Under the pieces are notes generated by a model. It made no database searches and was not told the DNA's origin. It was given only the letters and a program-made list of their open reading frames with translations. From Streptomyces parvulus (lineage in GTDB: Bacteria > Actinomycetota > Actinomycetes > Streptomycetales > Streptomycetaceae), in NCBI RefSeq assembly GCF_014648855.1, contig NZ_BMRX01000009.1, positions 186,001-250,000 on the forward strand: a stretch of 64,000 bases of DNA. Reading direction: 5' to 3'. Shown one piece after another: positions 21,473 through 28,905 of the stretch (within the stretch, counting starts at the first letter, position 1; every line of letters starts with the position of its first letter). A program made the translations under genes and the position numbers.

Positions 21473-22954
21473 TCAGCGAGCGGCCGCGGGGGCGGAGATC
21501 GTGTCGGCCGGGGCGGTGGCGGGGCCCCGGAGTGACTTCCCGTCGCCTTCCGCGGGGTCCGAGGGGGTCCGGCCGCCCGGGACCAGCAGGGCGGCGATGC
21601 CTCCGAGGGCCACCACGGCCGCGCCGACCGCGACGGCGGGCCGCAGTCCGTCGACGAAGATCTGGGCGGACTCGTACCCGCCCTGCGCCGCGAAGATCGA
21701 GGACATGACCGCGATGCCGAGCGCGCCGCCCACCTCGCGCAGGGCGTTGTTCGCGCCGGACGCGATGCCCTGCTCCTTCGCCACGACGCTGGACATCACG
21801 AGCGCGGAGGCGGGGGCGAAGTACAGGGCCATGCCGATGCCGCTGATGATCAGCCCGGGCAGCTGGGCCGCGTAGGTGGCGTCGGCCGTGATCACCTGGG
21901 CGAGGTAGCCGAGGCCGGCCGCCTGGAGGAAGAGCCCGGCCGCGACGACGGGGCGCCCTCCGATGCGGTCGGAGAGGAAGCCGGCGAGGGGCGCGACGAG
22001 CATCGGCATACCGGTCCAGGGCAGCATGCGCAGTCCGGCCTCGGTGGGCGAGTAGCCGAGCACGCCCTGCATGTACTGGCTGAGCAGGAAGATCGAGCCG
22101 AACATGCCGAGGAACATCAGCAGGCTCGCCGCGTTGATCCCGGCGAAGGCGCGGGAGCGGAAGAGCCGCATGGGGAGCATGGGGTTCCTGGCACGCGTGC
22201 TGTAGAGGACGAAGCCGGCCAGCAGCGCGGCGCCGGCGAACAGGGCCGTCAGCACCACGGAGCCGGTCCAGCCGTCGAGGGGCCCGCGGACCAGGCCGTA
22301 GACGATCCCGAAGAGTCCGCCGCTGGCGAGCAGCGTGCCGGGGAGGTCGAGCGGCGCGCCGGTGCCGTGGGACTCGGCGAGGCGGAGGCGGGCCAGCGGC
22401 AGCAGGGCCAGGCCCAGCGGAACGTTCAGCCAGAAGATCCACTGCCAGGAGAGGTGCTCGGTGAGGGTGCCGCCGACCAGCGGTCCCGAGGCCACGGCCA
22501 GCCCGTTGACGGCGCCCCAGATGCCGTACGCCATCCCGCGGCGCTCCGCCGGGACGGCGGCGGTCAGCAGGGTGAGGGTGAGCGGCATCATGATCGCCGC
22601 GCCGACGCCCTGCACCGCGCGGGCGGCGATGAGCGAGTCGATGCCGGGTGCCAGGGCCGCGGCGGCGGAGGCGAGGGTGAAGACGGTCAGGCCGATGGTG
22701 AAGAGCCTGCGGCGGCCGAAGCGGTCGCCGAGTGCCGCGCCGAACATCAGGAGGACGGCGAAGGTGAGCGTGTAGGCGCTCACGGTCCACTCCAGGTCGT
22801 GCAGCGCCCCGCCCAGGTCCTCGCGGATGGAGGGCAGGGCCGTGGTGACGACGAGGTTGTCGAGGGCAGCCATGAATCCGGCGACGCTGGTGATGACGAG
22901 GGCCCAGACCGCTCCCCCGCCGCGTGTGCTCTGTCCCGTGCCGTGCTGTGACAT
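21473..22954 (-). CDS. MFS drug efflux transporter, DHA2 (14-helix) family
   Basis: Proton-coupled multidrug exporter candidate, 493 aa. The ATG at 22954 has GGGGGAGAG directly upstream. The first helix ends with AALDNLVVTTALPSIREDLG (the DHA D1-like motif), followed by LMFGAALGDRFGRRRLFTIG (motif A) and GPLVGGTLTEHLSWQWIFWL (motif C region). About 14 hydrophobic segments are visible. It lies 113 bp downstream of a TetR regulator on the same strand, and both promoters carry the same palindrome, so induction by a substrate sensed by TetR is the likely control. The substrate is unknown. Confidence 0.9.
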   Translation of the reverse strand: MSQHGTGQSTRGGGAVWALVITSVAGFMAALDNLVVTTALPSIREDLGGALHDLEWTVSAYTLTFAVLLMFGAALGDRFGRRRLFTIGLTVFTLASAAAALAPGIDSLIAARAVQGVGAAIMMPLTLTLLTAAVPAERRGMAYGIWGAVNGLAVASGPLVGGTLTEHLSWQWIFWLNVPLGLALLPLARLRLAESHGTGAPLDLPGTLLASGGLFGIVYGLVRGPLDGWTGSVVLTALFAGAALLAGFVLYSTRARNPMLPMRLFRSRAFAGINAASLLMFLGMFGSIFLLSQYMQGVLGYSPTEAGLRMLPWTGMPMLVAPLAGFLSDRIGGRPVVAAGLFLQAAGLGYLAQVITADATYAAQLPGLIISGIGMALYFAPASALVMSSVVAKEQGIASGANNALREVGGALGIAVMSSIFAAQGGYESAQIFVDGLRPAVAVGAAVVALGGIAALLVPGGRTPSDPAEGDGKSLRGPATAPADTISAPAAAR

Positions 22955-22991
22955 CTCTCCCCCAGAGGGTGTGCACTGCTTGCGGTAATGG

Positions 22992-23011
22992 ATTAGTGAT
23001 CGATGACTAAC
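22992..23011. promoter_or_regulatory. Predicted TetR operator upstream of the MFS gene
   Basis: ATTAGTG-N6-GACTAAC, a near-perfect dyad 38 bp upstream of the MFS start codon. It matches the site in front of the tetR gene (23648-23667) in both half-sites and spacing. Confidence 0.72.
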
Positions 23012-23066
23012 TTTTGCGCCCACACGGGAGGCGTCGCAGACGCACATCCCGTGGGCCGCCGGCGCC

Positions 23067-23639
23067 CTACGCGCCGCTCCGGCCTTCCTTGGCCCGTGCG
23101 GAGATGTAGAGGCCTTCCCAGATCCGGTGCCCCGGCGGAAAGCCCATCCCCGCCAGGGTGTTGACGAGCATGCCGTACGCCATGAAGGTCGTCGTCTCGT
23201 CGATGTCGCCCCCGAGCGGCACGTGCACGGTGTCCCAGAGCTCCAGCCAGCCCCTGCGCACCATCTCGCCGAACTCGTGGTCACCGGCCGCCTCGGCCGC
23301 GGCGACCGTGACGTACACCTGCAACTGCATCTGCAGCTTCTCGGGGTGGTCCGCGATCAGCTGCGTGTAGGCCTCGGCCATGGAGTGCAGGGCCTCTTCG
23401 CCGTGCAGCCCCTCGGACGCCTTCTCGAACACCCGGCGCGTGTCGTGCAGGCAGCGCTCGGCCACCGCCAGGAAGATCGCCTTCTTGCCCGGGAAGAGCC
23501 GGAAGAGGTACGGCTGGGAGACGCCCACGCGCTTGGCGATGGCCTCCGTGGAGGTGCCGTAGTACCCGCCGCGGGCGAACTCGGTCGTCGCCGCGCGGAT
23601 GACGCTCTCGCGCCGTTCCTCTGCGCTCATCCTGACCAT
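23067..23639 (-). CDS. TetR family repressor of the adjacent MFS pump
   Basis: 190-aa regulator. The N-terminal helix-turn-helix (SVIRAATTEFARGGYYGTST, EAIAKRVGVSQPYLFRLFPG, KKAIFLAVAE) is a classical TetR domain; the C-terminal ligand domain is unclassified. ATG 23639 is used; a second in-frame ATG three codons later (23630) is possible and lies close behind GGTCAGG. A 20-bp palindrome starts nine bases upstream of the first ATG and recurs before the MFS gene, which argues for autoregulation and control of the pump. Confidence 0.88.
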   Translation of the reverse strand: MVRMSAEERRESVIRAATTEFARGGYYGTSTEAIAKRVGVSQPYLFRLFPGKKAIFLAVAERCLHDTRRVFEKASEGLHGEEALHSMAEAYTQLIADHPEKLQMQLQVYVTVAAAEAAGDHEFGEMVRRGWLELWDTVHVPLGGDIDETTTFMAYGMLVNTLAGMGFPPGHRIWEGLYISARAKEGRSGA

Positions 23640-23647
23640 ACGAGTAA

Positions 23648-23667
23648 GTTAGTGCTCAATCACTAAC
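23648..23667. promoter_or_regulatory. Predicted TetR autoregulatory operator
   Basis: GTTAGTG-N6-CACTAAC, a perfect 7+7 dyad immediately upstream of the tetR start codon. Same half-sites as 22992-23011. Confidence 0.75.
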
Positions 23668-23773
23668 TACGTCAAGCGGTTACTGGCGCCGATCGCACGC
23701 ACGCGCGCGGGGGCCCCGGCCGCCGCTCGCCGTAAGGGGCGTCCTCAATGGAGAACGCCCCTTACCGTGCCGT

Positions 23774-24235
23774 TCAGCCCAGGCGGACGACGGCCCTGGA
23801 CATGCCGAGGACCTTCTGGCCGCCGCTGGTGGCGAGCAGGTCGACGCGGACGCGGTTGTCGTCGAGCTTGGCCGCGACCTTGCCGCTGACCTCGATCACG
23901 GCACCCCGGTCGTCGTTCGGGACGACGACGGGCCGGGTGAAGCGGACGCCGTACTCCACGACCGAGCCGGGGTCGCCGGTCCAGTCGGTGACGACGCGGA
24001 TCGCCTCGGCCATGGTGAACATGCCGTGCGCGATGACGTCCGGCAGGCCGACGTCCTTGGCGAACTTCTCGTTCCAGTGGATCGGGTTGAAGTCGCCGGA
24101 GGCGCCCGCGTACCGCACCAGCGTGGCGCGGTCCACGGGGAAGGACTGCGCGGGCAGTTCGGTGCCGACCTCGACGTCGCCGTACGCGATCGGGGAGGCG
24201 GGCGGGGTCGGGGTGGGTTCGGTCACGGTGCTCAC
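23774..24235 (-). CDS. MaoC-type (hotdog) dehydratase subunit, HadB-like
   Basis: 153-aa hotdog-fold (R)-hydratase candidate. The hydratase motif is complete: YAGASGDFNPIHWNEKFAKD followed by GLPDVIAHGMFTMAEA, with the Asp/His catalytic pair in DFNPIH. The GTG start overlaps the stop of the upstream MaoC gene by four bases (GTGA), with GGAGGC in front, so the two are translationally coupled and probably form a heterodimer. The partner and rpmG neighbour resemble mycobacterial hadA-hadB, whose product dehydrates beta-hydroxyacyl-ACP. The physiological substrate in Streptomyces, which lack mycolic acids, is not known to me. Confidence 0.87.
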   Translation of the reverse strand: MSTVTEPTPTPPASPIAYGDVEVGTELPAQSFPVDRATLVRYAGASGDFNPIHWNEKFAKDVGLPDVIAHGMFTMAEAIRVVTDWTGDPGSVVEYGVRFTRPVVVPNDDRGAVIEVSGKVAAKLDDNRVRVDLLATSGGQKVLGMSRAVVRLG

Positions 24236-24684
24236 GCCTCCTCGGCCGCGCGGGCCACGAGCTTGGTCCAGGCGGTGACGACGTGCTCGCCGCTCTCGTC
24301 GTGGACCTCGCCGCGGATGTCCAGGACGTCGTTGCCGGCCAGCGACTTGATCCCCTCGATGGTCGAGGTGACGGTGAGCCGGTCGCCGGCCCGCACCGGG
24401 CGGACGTAGGCGAACTTCTGGTCGCCGTGCACGACCCGGCTGTAGTCGAGACCCAGCTGCGGGTCCTGGACGACCTGTGCGGCGGCCTTGAACGTGATCG
24501 AGAACACGAAGGTCGGCGGGGCGATCACGTCGGGGTGGCCGAGCGCCTTCGCGGCATCCGCGTCCGTGTACGCCGGGTTGGCGTCACCCACCGCCTCCGC
24601 GAACTCGCGGATCTTCTCCCGGCCCACCTCGTAGGGCGCGGTGGGCGGATACGTCCGCCCCACGAACGACTGGTCGAGCGCCAT
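24232..24684 (-). CDS. MaoC-type dehydratase partner subunit, HadA-like (N-terminal MaoC)
   Basis: 150-aa hotdog protein beginning MALDQSFVGRTYPPTAPYEV, with AGGAGG upstream of the ATG at 24684. It has a MaoC N-terminal domain (GREKIREFAEAVGDANPAYT, DVIAPPTFVFSITF) but lacks the DxNPIH hydratase motif, which is expected of the substrate-binding non-catalytic partner in HadA-type heterodimers. Four-base overlap with the downstream HadB-like gene and 123 bp from rpmG upstream; the order rpmG-hadA-hadB is the one found in mycobacteria. Confidence 0.85.
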   Translation of the reverse strand: MALDQSFVGRTYPPTAPYEVGREKIREFAEAVGDANPAYTDADAAKALGHPDVIAPPTFVFSITFKAAAQVVQDPQLGLDYSRVVHGDQKFAYVRPVRAGDRLTVTSTIEGIKSLAGNDVLDIRGEVHDESGEHVVTAWTKLVARAAEEA

Positions 24685-24762
24685 GGGTTCGCATCCTCCT
24701 GCTGCTGCTCTGCTCTGCTGTGCGGCGGGTGCCGTCCCCGGCGTCCGCCGACCCAAACGACG

Positions 24763-24794
24763 CGAGGCCGCCCCCAGCTTCGGGGACGGCCTCG
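24763..24794 (-). terminator. Hairpin after rpmG
   Basis: Inverted repeat with 8-bp outer arms (24763-24770 and 24787-24794) and an inner CCCC/GGGG helix offset by a bulge. It lies 13 bases past the rpmG stop and upstream of the MaoC pair. Confidence 0.7.
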
Positions 24795-24807
24795 TGTACG
24801 AGCCTTG

Positions 24808-24972
24808 TTAGCGCGTCTCGCGGTGCGCGGTGTGCGCGTTGCAACGCGGGCAGTGCTTCTTCATCTCCAGTCGGTCCGGGTTGTTACGCCGGTTCTTCTT
24901 GGTGATGTAGTTCCGCTCCTTGCACTCCACGCAGGCCAGCGTGATCTTCGGGCGGACGTCGGTGGCAGCCAC
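24808..24972 (-). CDS. rpmG: 50S ribosomal protein L33 (zinc-binding form)
   Basis: 54 aa, sequence MAATDVRPKITLACVECKER at the start and NPDRLEMKKHCPRCNAHTAH near the end. Two CxxC pairs (CVEC and CPRC) mark the zinc-containing C+ form, which in Streptomyces is the Zur-independent version used in zinc-replete cells. The GTG start (24970-24972) has AAGGAG upstream. It is followed by the MaoC genes and preceded by tRNA-Met and tRNA-Thr. Confidence 0.96.
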   Translation of the reverse strand: MAATDVRPKITLACVECKERNYITKKNRRNNPDRLEMKKHCPRCNAHTAHRETR

Positions 24973-25061
24973 GTGAGTGCTCCTTGACGGACGGATTGAT
25001 GATATTAACGCAGGAAAGAGTAGCCGATTGAAGGACCGACCCCGCAATCGGCTACTGTCAG

Positions 25062-25134
25062 TAGCGGTGACCGGACTTGAACCGGTGACACAGCGATTAT
25101 GAGCCGCTTGCTCTACCGACTGAGCTACACCGCT
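25062..25134 (-). tRNA. tRNA-Met, CAT anticodon (elongator type)
   Basis: 73-nt cloverleaf: acceptor AGCGGTG pairs with CACCGCT, discriminator A; anticodon stem-loop GCGGCTCATAATCGC gives CAT. The A1-U72 pair and the lack of three consecutive G-C pairs next to the loop rule out an initiator. An Ile tRNA with lysidine at the wobble base also reads CAT and cannot be fully excluded by eye. Confidence 0.93.
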
Positions 25135-25180
25135 GTGATGCGATCGGGCCCCGCCTCGCGGCGGGAACCTCTCACACCAG

Positions 25181-25253
25181 AGCCCCAAAACGGAATCGAA
25201 CCGTTGACCTTCTCCTTACCATGGAGACGCTCTGCCGACTGAGCTATTGGGGC
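25181..25253 (-). tRNA. tRNA-Thr (anticodon GGT)
   Basis: 73-nt cloverleaf: acceptor GCCCCAA pairs with TTGGGGC, discriminator T; anticodon arm TCTCCATGGTAAGGAGA gives GGT; T arm ACGGTTCGATTCCGT. It lies 46 bp from tRNA-Met on the same strand, so they are probably co-transcribed. Confidence 0.95.
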
Positions 25254-25465
25254 GAGCGATGAAGACATTACACGGTCGCCCGCCGTTCGCCCAAATCCGT
25301 TTCGTCGCCCCTGACCCGTCCCGTCCCCGCGGCTCCGACGGGCCGGACCGCGCCGGTACGACTATTGCGCTCCTCCGCGCCACGGGCTGATCACGGTCCT
25401 AGGCTCGACTCACTCTGCGTGATCTTGCGTCCCCCACTGCGCAGCCCCGAGCCCAGAGGAGCGCG

Positions 25466-26737
25466 ATGCCCGACAGCCAGCCGCAGCCGCACCGTTCGCC
25501 CTCCCCCTCGGGCGCCGCCGACCGCGGCTCGCTCCTGCTCGCCGGCGCCCGCCTCACCGACGGCCGGACCGTCGACGTACGTCTGCACGGCGGGCGCATC
25601 GAGGCCGTCGGCACCGCCGGCAGCCTGACACCGGCCCGCGCTCCCGGCCCGGGCACCCGCGTCGACCTGACCGGCTACCTGCTGCTCCCCGCCCCCGCCG
25701 AGCCGCACGTCCATCCCGACACGGCCCTGACCGCCGACGTCCCGGGCCCCGTCTCCTACGAGGCCGAGGACGTCCAGCGCCGGGCCACGGAGGCCGCCCT
25801 GCTCCAGCTGGGACACGGGGCGACCGCCCTGCGGGCGCACGTGCGCGTGGGCGACGTCGCGGGGCTGGGCGCCCTGACCGCCGTGCTGCGGGCCCGGCGT
25901 TCGCTGCGCGGGCTGGCGGAGCTGACTGCGGTGGCGATGCCCAGGGTGCTGACGGGGGTGGCCGGGGCGGACGGTCTCGCGATGCTGCGGGACGCGGTCA
26001 AGATGGGCGCGGACGTGGTGGGCGGGTGCCCCGACCTGGATCCCGATCCGGCGGGGTACGTGGAGGCGGTCCTGGAGGTCGCCGCCGAGCACGGCTGCCC
26101 GGTCGACCTGCACACGGACGCCGCCGATCCGGCATGGCTGGCCCGGCTGGCGGCCATGGCGGGCGGGCTGCGCCCGGGGGTGACCCTCGGCCCCTGCGAG
26201 GGTCTCGGCCTGCTTCCCCCCGAGGTCGCCTCCCGGGCCGCGGAACAGCTCGCGGCGGCCGGGGTGACGGTGGTCTGCCTGCCGCAGGGCGCCTGCGGCG
26301 CCGCCGACCACCCGGACGGCACGGCTCCGGTACGGCTGCTGCGGGCGGCCGGGGTACGGGTCGCCGCCGGGAGCGGCGCGCTCCGGGACGTCTGCAACCC
26401 GGTCGGGCGGGGCGATCCCCTGGAGGCGGCCTACCTGCTCGCCTCGCGGCACGGGCTGCGTCCCGAGGAGGCCTACGACGCGGTGAGCACGGCGGCGCGG
26501 GCGGCGCTGGGACTGCCGGAGGTGCGGGTGGAGGCGGGCTTCCCCGCGGAGCTGCTCGCGGTACGCGGAGACCGGCTGGCGGGGGCGCTGTCCCTGGCGT
26601 ACAGCCGGCTGGTGGTGCACCGGGGGTGCGTGGTGTCGCGGACCAGCGCGGTGCGGGAGTACGGGGACCAGGACCAGGCCGCCGACCTGGGGCTGCCTCG
26701 GCAGGGGCGGGGGGAGCGCGGGGGCCCGTCGAGCTGA
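25466..26737 (+). CDS. Amidohydrolase-fold protein related to cytosine deaminase, with altered active site
   Basis: 423 aa, beginning MPDSQPQPHRSPSPSGAADR with GAGGAG upstream. An N-terminal strand (LLLAGARLTDGRTVDVRLHG) and PHVHPDT (His81, His83, Asp85) followed by DLHTD (His216) place it in the CodA-type amidohydrolases. Two key positions are replaced: the SH-x-x motif that supplies the catalytic His reads LGPCEGL (Pro243), and the metal-binding Asp of the GHDD-type motif reads GSGALRD (Gly304); the HCDE glutamate is Ala. It may therefore be a pseudoenzyme or have a different chemistry. It is preceded by two tRNAs and followed 134 bp later by an NAD(P)-binding protein. Confidence 0.8.
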   Translation: MPDSQPQPHRSPSPSGAADRGSLLLAGARLTDGRTVDVRLHGGRIEAVGTAGSLTPARAPGPGTRVDLTGYLLLPAPAEPHVHPDTALTADVPGPVSYEAEDVQRRATEAALLQLGHGATALRAHVRVGDVAGLGALTAVLRARRSLRGLAELTAVAMPRVLTGVAGADGLAMLRDAVKMGADVVGGCPDLDPDPAGYVEAVLEVAAEHGCPVDLHTDAADPAWLARLAAMAGGLRPGVTLGPCEGLGLLPPEVASRAAEQLAAAGVTVVCLPQGACGAADHPDGTAPVRLLRAAGVRVAAGSGALRDVCNPVGRGDPLEAAYLLASRHGLRPEEAYDAVSTAARAALGLPEVRVEAGFPAELLAVRGDRLAGALSLAYSRLVVHRGCVVSRTSAVREYGDQDQAADLGLPRQGRGERGGPSS

Positions 26738-26871
26738 CCGACGGTGCCGAGGGGCGGGCCGGCCGCCTCACCGTTCTCGCCGGGGCGCACCGGCATCCGG
26801 TGGTGGTACCCGGGAGGGAGCGGGCCGAAGTCGTGCGGCGGGGGCGGCTGTCGGGGCGTACGGTCGAAGAC

Positions 26872-27528
26872 ATGCGCATTGTCATCGCTGGTGGTCATGG
26901 TCAGATCGCGCTGCGGCTGGAGCGGTTGCTCGCCGCGCGCTGTGACGAGGTGGCGGGCATCATCCGCAAGGCCGAGCAGGCCGACGATCTGCGGGCGGCC
27001 GGTGCCGAGCCGATCGTGCTGGATCTGGAGTCGGCCTCGCTGGAGGAGGTCGCGGAGTGCCTGCGGGGCGCCGACGCGGCCGTCTTCGCCGCGGGCGCGG
27101 GCCCCGGGAGCGGGGTGGCCCGCAAGGACACGGTGGACAAGGCGGCGGCGGTCCTCTTCGCGGACGCGGCGGTCCGGGCGGGTGTGCGGCGCTTCGTGAT
27201 CGTGTCCTCCATGGGGGCGGATCCCGGCCACCAGGGCGACGAGATCTTCGACGCCTACCTGCGCGCCAAGGGCGAGGCGGACGCGCACGTCGGCTCGCTG
27301 GACCGGCTGGACTGGACGATCCTGCGCCCCGGCATGCTGACGGACGACGCGGGCACCGGTCTCGTCCGGCTGGAGGCCCGTACCGGCCGGGGCCCCGTCC
27401 CGCGCGACGACGTGGCCGCGACCCTGGCGGAACTGGTCGACACCCCGGCCACGCACGGTCTGACCCTGGAACTGATCAGCGGCTCGACACCGGTCTCGGT
27501 GGCGGTGAAGTCGGTGGCCGGGAACTGA
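26872..27528 (+). CDS. NAD(P)-binding protein, atypical SDR family
   Basis: 218-aa Rossmann protein from ATG 26872. The dinucleotide-binding motif is at the very N-terminus: MRIVIAGGHGQIALRLERLL (GGHGQIA, a GxxGxxA pattern), followed by an Arg/Lys pair that could select NADP. The later RRFVIVSSMGADP is the atypical-SDR substrate-region motif, with DAYLRAKGEADAH placed like the YxxxK helix. Family members are often annotated NAD(P)H-binding or NmrA-like; no substrate can be assigned. The preceding 134 bp hold no gene. Confidence 0.82.
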   Translation: MRIVIAGGHGQIALRLERLLAARCDEVAGIIRKAEQADDLRAAGAEPIVLDLESASLEEVAECLRGADAAVFAAGAGPGSGVARKDTVDKAAAVLFADAAVRAGVRRFVIVSSMGADPGHQGDEIFDAYLRAKGEADAHVGSLDRLDWTILRPGMLTDDAGTGLVRLEARTGRGPVPRDDVAATLAELVDTPATHGLTLELISGSTPVSVAVKSVAGN

Positions 27529-27692
27529 GGGAGCGCCGGGCTCCCGGTCGGTCGGGCCCGGTGTCCGGCGGATTGGGCCCGCCAGGTGCGACGCGTGGCG
27601 GACAGGGCCCGCCGGGTGGGACCGGGCGCGCGGACTCGGTGGGCGGGCGCCGTGGCGGCCGGGGTCGGACGCGGGCCGGCTGGGTCGCGCCG

Positions 27693-27911
27693 TCAGAAGA
27701 GGGGCAGTTGCCCGGGGAACTCGGGGACAACGTACCCGTCCAAGGACGGCTGCGCCGCCCCGAGTTGTGCCGTGCGGCGTGAGCCGGGGCAGGAGACCAG
27801 GTCATTGCCGTCCCGCGCCCCCGGCGGGTCGTGGCGTGCGTAACGCCCCGCGACGACGGCGATCTCGCGACGGCACTCGGGGCAGATCCTGCGGCGGGAG
27901 GTCGAGGCCAT
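27693..27911 (-). CDS. Small protein with a CxxC zinc-ribbon-like N-terminus, unknown function
   Basis: 72 aa, MASTSRRRICPECRREIAVV to the C-terminus PEFPGQLPLF. It has CPEC, a His in YARHDPPG and a later Cys in LVSCPGS, enough for a single zinc site. A longer upstream start adds a 36-residue unlike sequence; the internal ATG is preferred because the zinc motif then starts near residue 10. I recall similar small proteins in Streptomyces but cannot name a function. It is transcribed opposite to the gene at 28019. Confidence 0.6.
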   Translation of the reverse strand: MASTSRRRICPECRREIAVVAGRYARHDPPGARDGNDLVSCPGSRRTAQLGAAQPSLDGYVVPEFPGQLPLF

Positions 27912-28018
27912 GCCCCCAGTCTGCCTCCAACGCCCTCCCGCGGGACGCCCACGCGCATGTGCAGGCGGCGCGAAGCACCCCCAAGGGCGCGGCCGGTGCT
28001 CGCAGCACCGGTGCTTCA

Positions 28019-28552
28019 ATGACCCGCATGGTGGCGCACGGCACGAACCTCGGGCCCTTGGAACTGACCGACGGATGCTGGGGAGTCGGCGACGCCGCCC
28101 GCCCGGGCACCCGCTGGGTCGAGTTCCGCCCGGAGGGACTCCTCCAGCACGAGCCGGACTCCGAGGGCCGCTTGACGCCGTGGTCGCGCATCATGATCGG
28201 CATCTGGTTCACCTGGGGCGAGCACTCCTGGGGCACGAACGGCAGGGGCGCGTACACACTGCGGGGGAAGGTCGCGGGGCGCGGCACCGGCTGGATGCAC
28301 ATGACGCTGCGCGACCCGCACGAGAACCACCAGCTGCGCTTCGACCGCCACGAGCGCCCCTACCGGGCCGTGGACGTCCTCCGGCTGGAGACCCTGATGC
28401 GACGGCTCGTCGACGACGGACGACCGCACCTCCTGGGCGACCCGGAATGGCTGGGCCGCGCGGTGCCGCACCTGACCGGCGGCAAGAACACCTGGATCAC
28501 CAACCGCGCGCTGCGCCGGGCGACCGCGGAGGCCATCGAGACGGCTGGCTGA
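28019..28552 (+). CDS. Conserved hypothetical protein
   Basis: 177 aa, MTRMVAHGTNLGPLELTDGC at the N-terminus; a second ATG three codons on is equally possible, as no strong ribosome site distinguishes them. The sequence is soluble, Trp-rich (GIWFTWGEHSWGTNG) and has no motif I recognise; codon use is normal for the region, which supports it being a real gene. It ends 18 bases before a strong hairpin associated with the tRNA remnant on the other strand. Confidence 0.62.
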   Translation: MTRMVAHGTNLGPLELTDGCWGVGDAARPGTRWVEFRPEGLLQHEPDSEGRLTPWSRIMIGIWFTWGEHSWGTNGRGAYTLRGKVAGRGTGWMHMTLRDPHENHQLRFDRHERPYRAVDVLRLETLMRRLVDDGRPHLLGDPEWLGRAVPHLTGGKNTWITNRALRRATAEAIETAG

Positions 28553-28570
28553 GAGGCCACGCCCACGTGA

Positions 28571-28625
28571 ACGACGAAAGGGCCTGCGATCAGCATTGCT
28601 GCTGGTCACAGACCCTTTCGGTCGT
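28571..28625 (-). terminator. Large hairpin downstream of the deleted tRNA-Tyr gene
   Basis: Long imperfect inverted repeat with arms 28571-28586 and 28609-28625 and a further internal stem (ATCAGCA/TGCTGGT). On the minus strand it begins within two bases of the tRNA 3' end, the usual place for a tRNA terminator. It would also serve the converging gene at 28019-28552. Confidence 0.78.
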
Positions 28626-28626
28626 G

Positions 28627-28671
28627 TGGCGGCGCCAGGATTCGAACCTGGGAAGGCTGAGCCACACCGCC
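28627..28671 (-). pseudogene. Internally deleted tRNA-Tyr gene
   Basis: On the minus strand an intact acceptor stem (5' GGCGGTG, 3' CGCCGCC, discriminator A) and an intact T arm (CCAGGTTCGAATCCTGG) remain, joined by TGGCTCAGCCTTC. The D arm and the anticodon arm with GTA are missing: the 45-nt remnant compares with about 85 nt for a normal tRNA-Tyr. The retained GGCTCAGCCTTCC matches the variable arm of Streptomyces tRNA-Tyr as I remember it. The following terminator hairpin is intact. In S. coelicolor a tRNA-Tyr gene in this neighbourhood is, from memory, the integration site of SLP1. Confidence 0.7.
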
Positions 28672-28905
28672 GGGGTTCGCTGCCTGCAGTGCCGCTTTTC
28701 GGCGGCGCTCCGTGGCAACGACGTAAACAATACCTGATGTGGCGGGGTGCTTCGCCACCCGATTGATCGCCGCTCGGGGGGCGGCGGGTGGCTAGGCTGG
28801 TCCGGATGCGGCCGAGGGACCCAGGCGGGCTCGGCGGCCGCCGCGACATGCCGGTACGGACCCGACACGGGCCGACACGCACCCAGATACAAGGAGCCAC
28901 AGGAC

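Larger units (their letters stand above)
28553..28905. other. 353-bp gap between the gene at 28019 and yajQ
   Basis: Holds no protein gene. From left to right: the terminator hairpin (28571-28625), the tRNA-Tyr remnant (28627-28671), a short hairpin GTGGCG/CGCCAC (28739-28758) and the promoter region of yajQ. No integrase fragment or second attachment repeat is seen within the window. Confidence 0.65.

Noticed and set aside
25062..25253. Initiator tRNA-Met or a tRNA-targeted integration site
   Set aside because: The CAT tRNA lacks initiator features, and no integrase or repeated 3' end of either tRNA is seen nearby.
28627..28671. Functional tRNA at this site
   Set aside because: The anticodon and D arms are missing, so it cannot decode.
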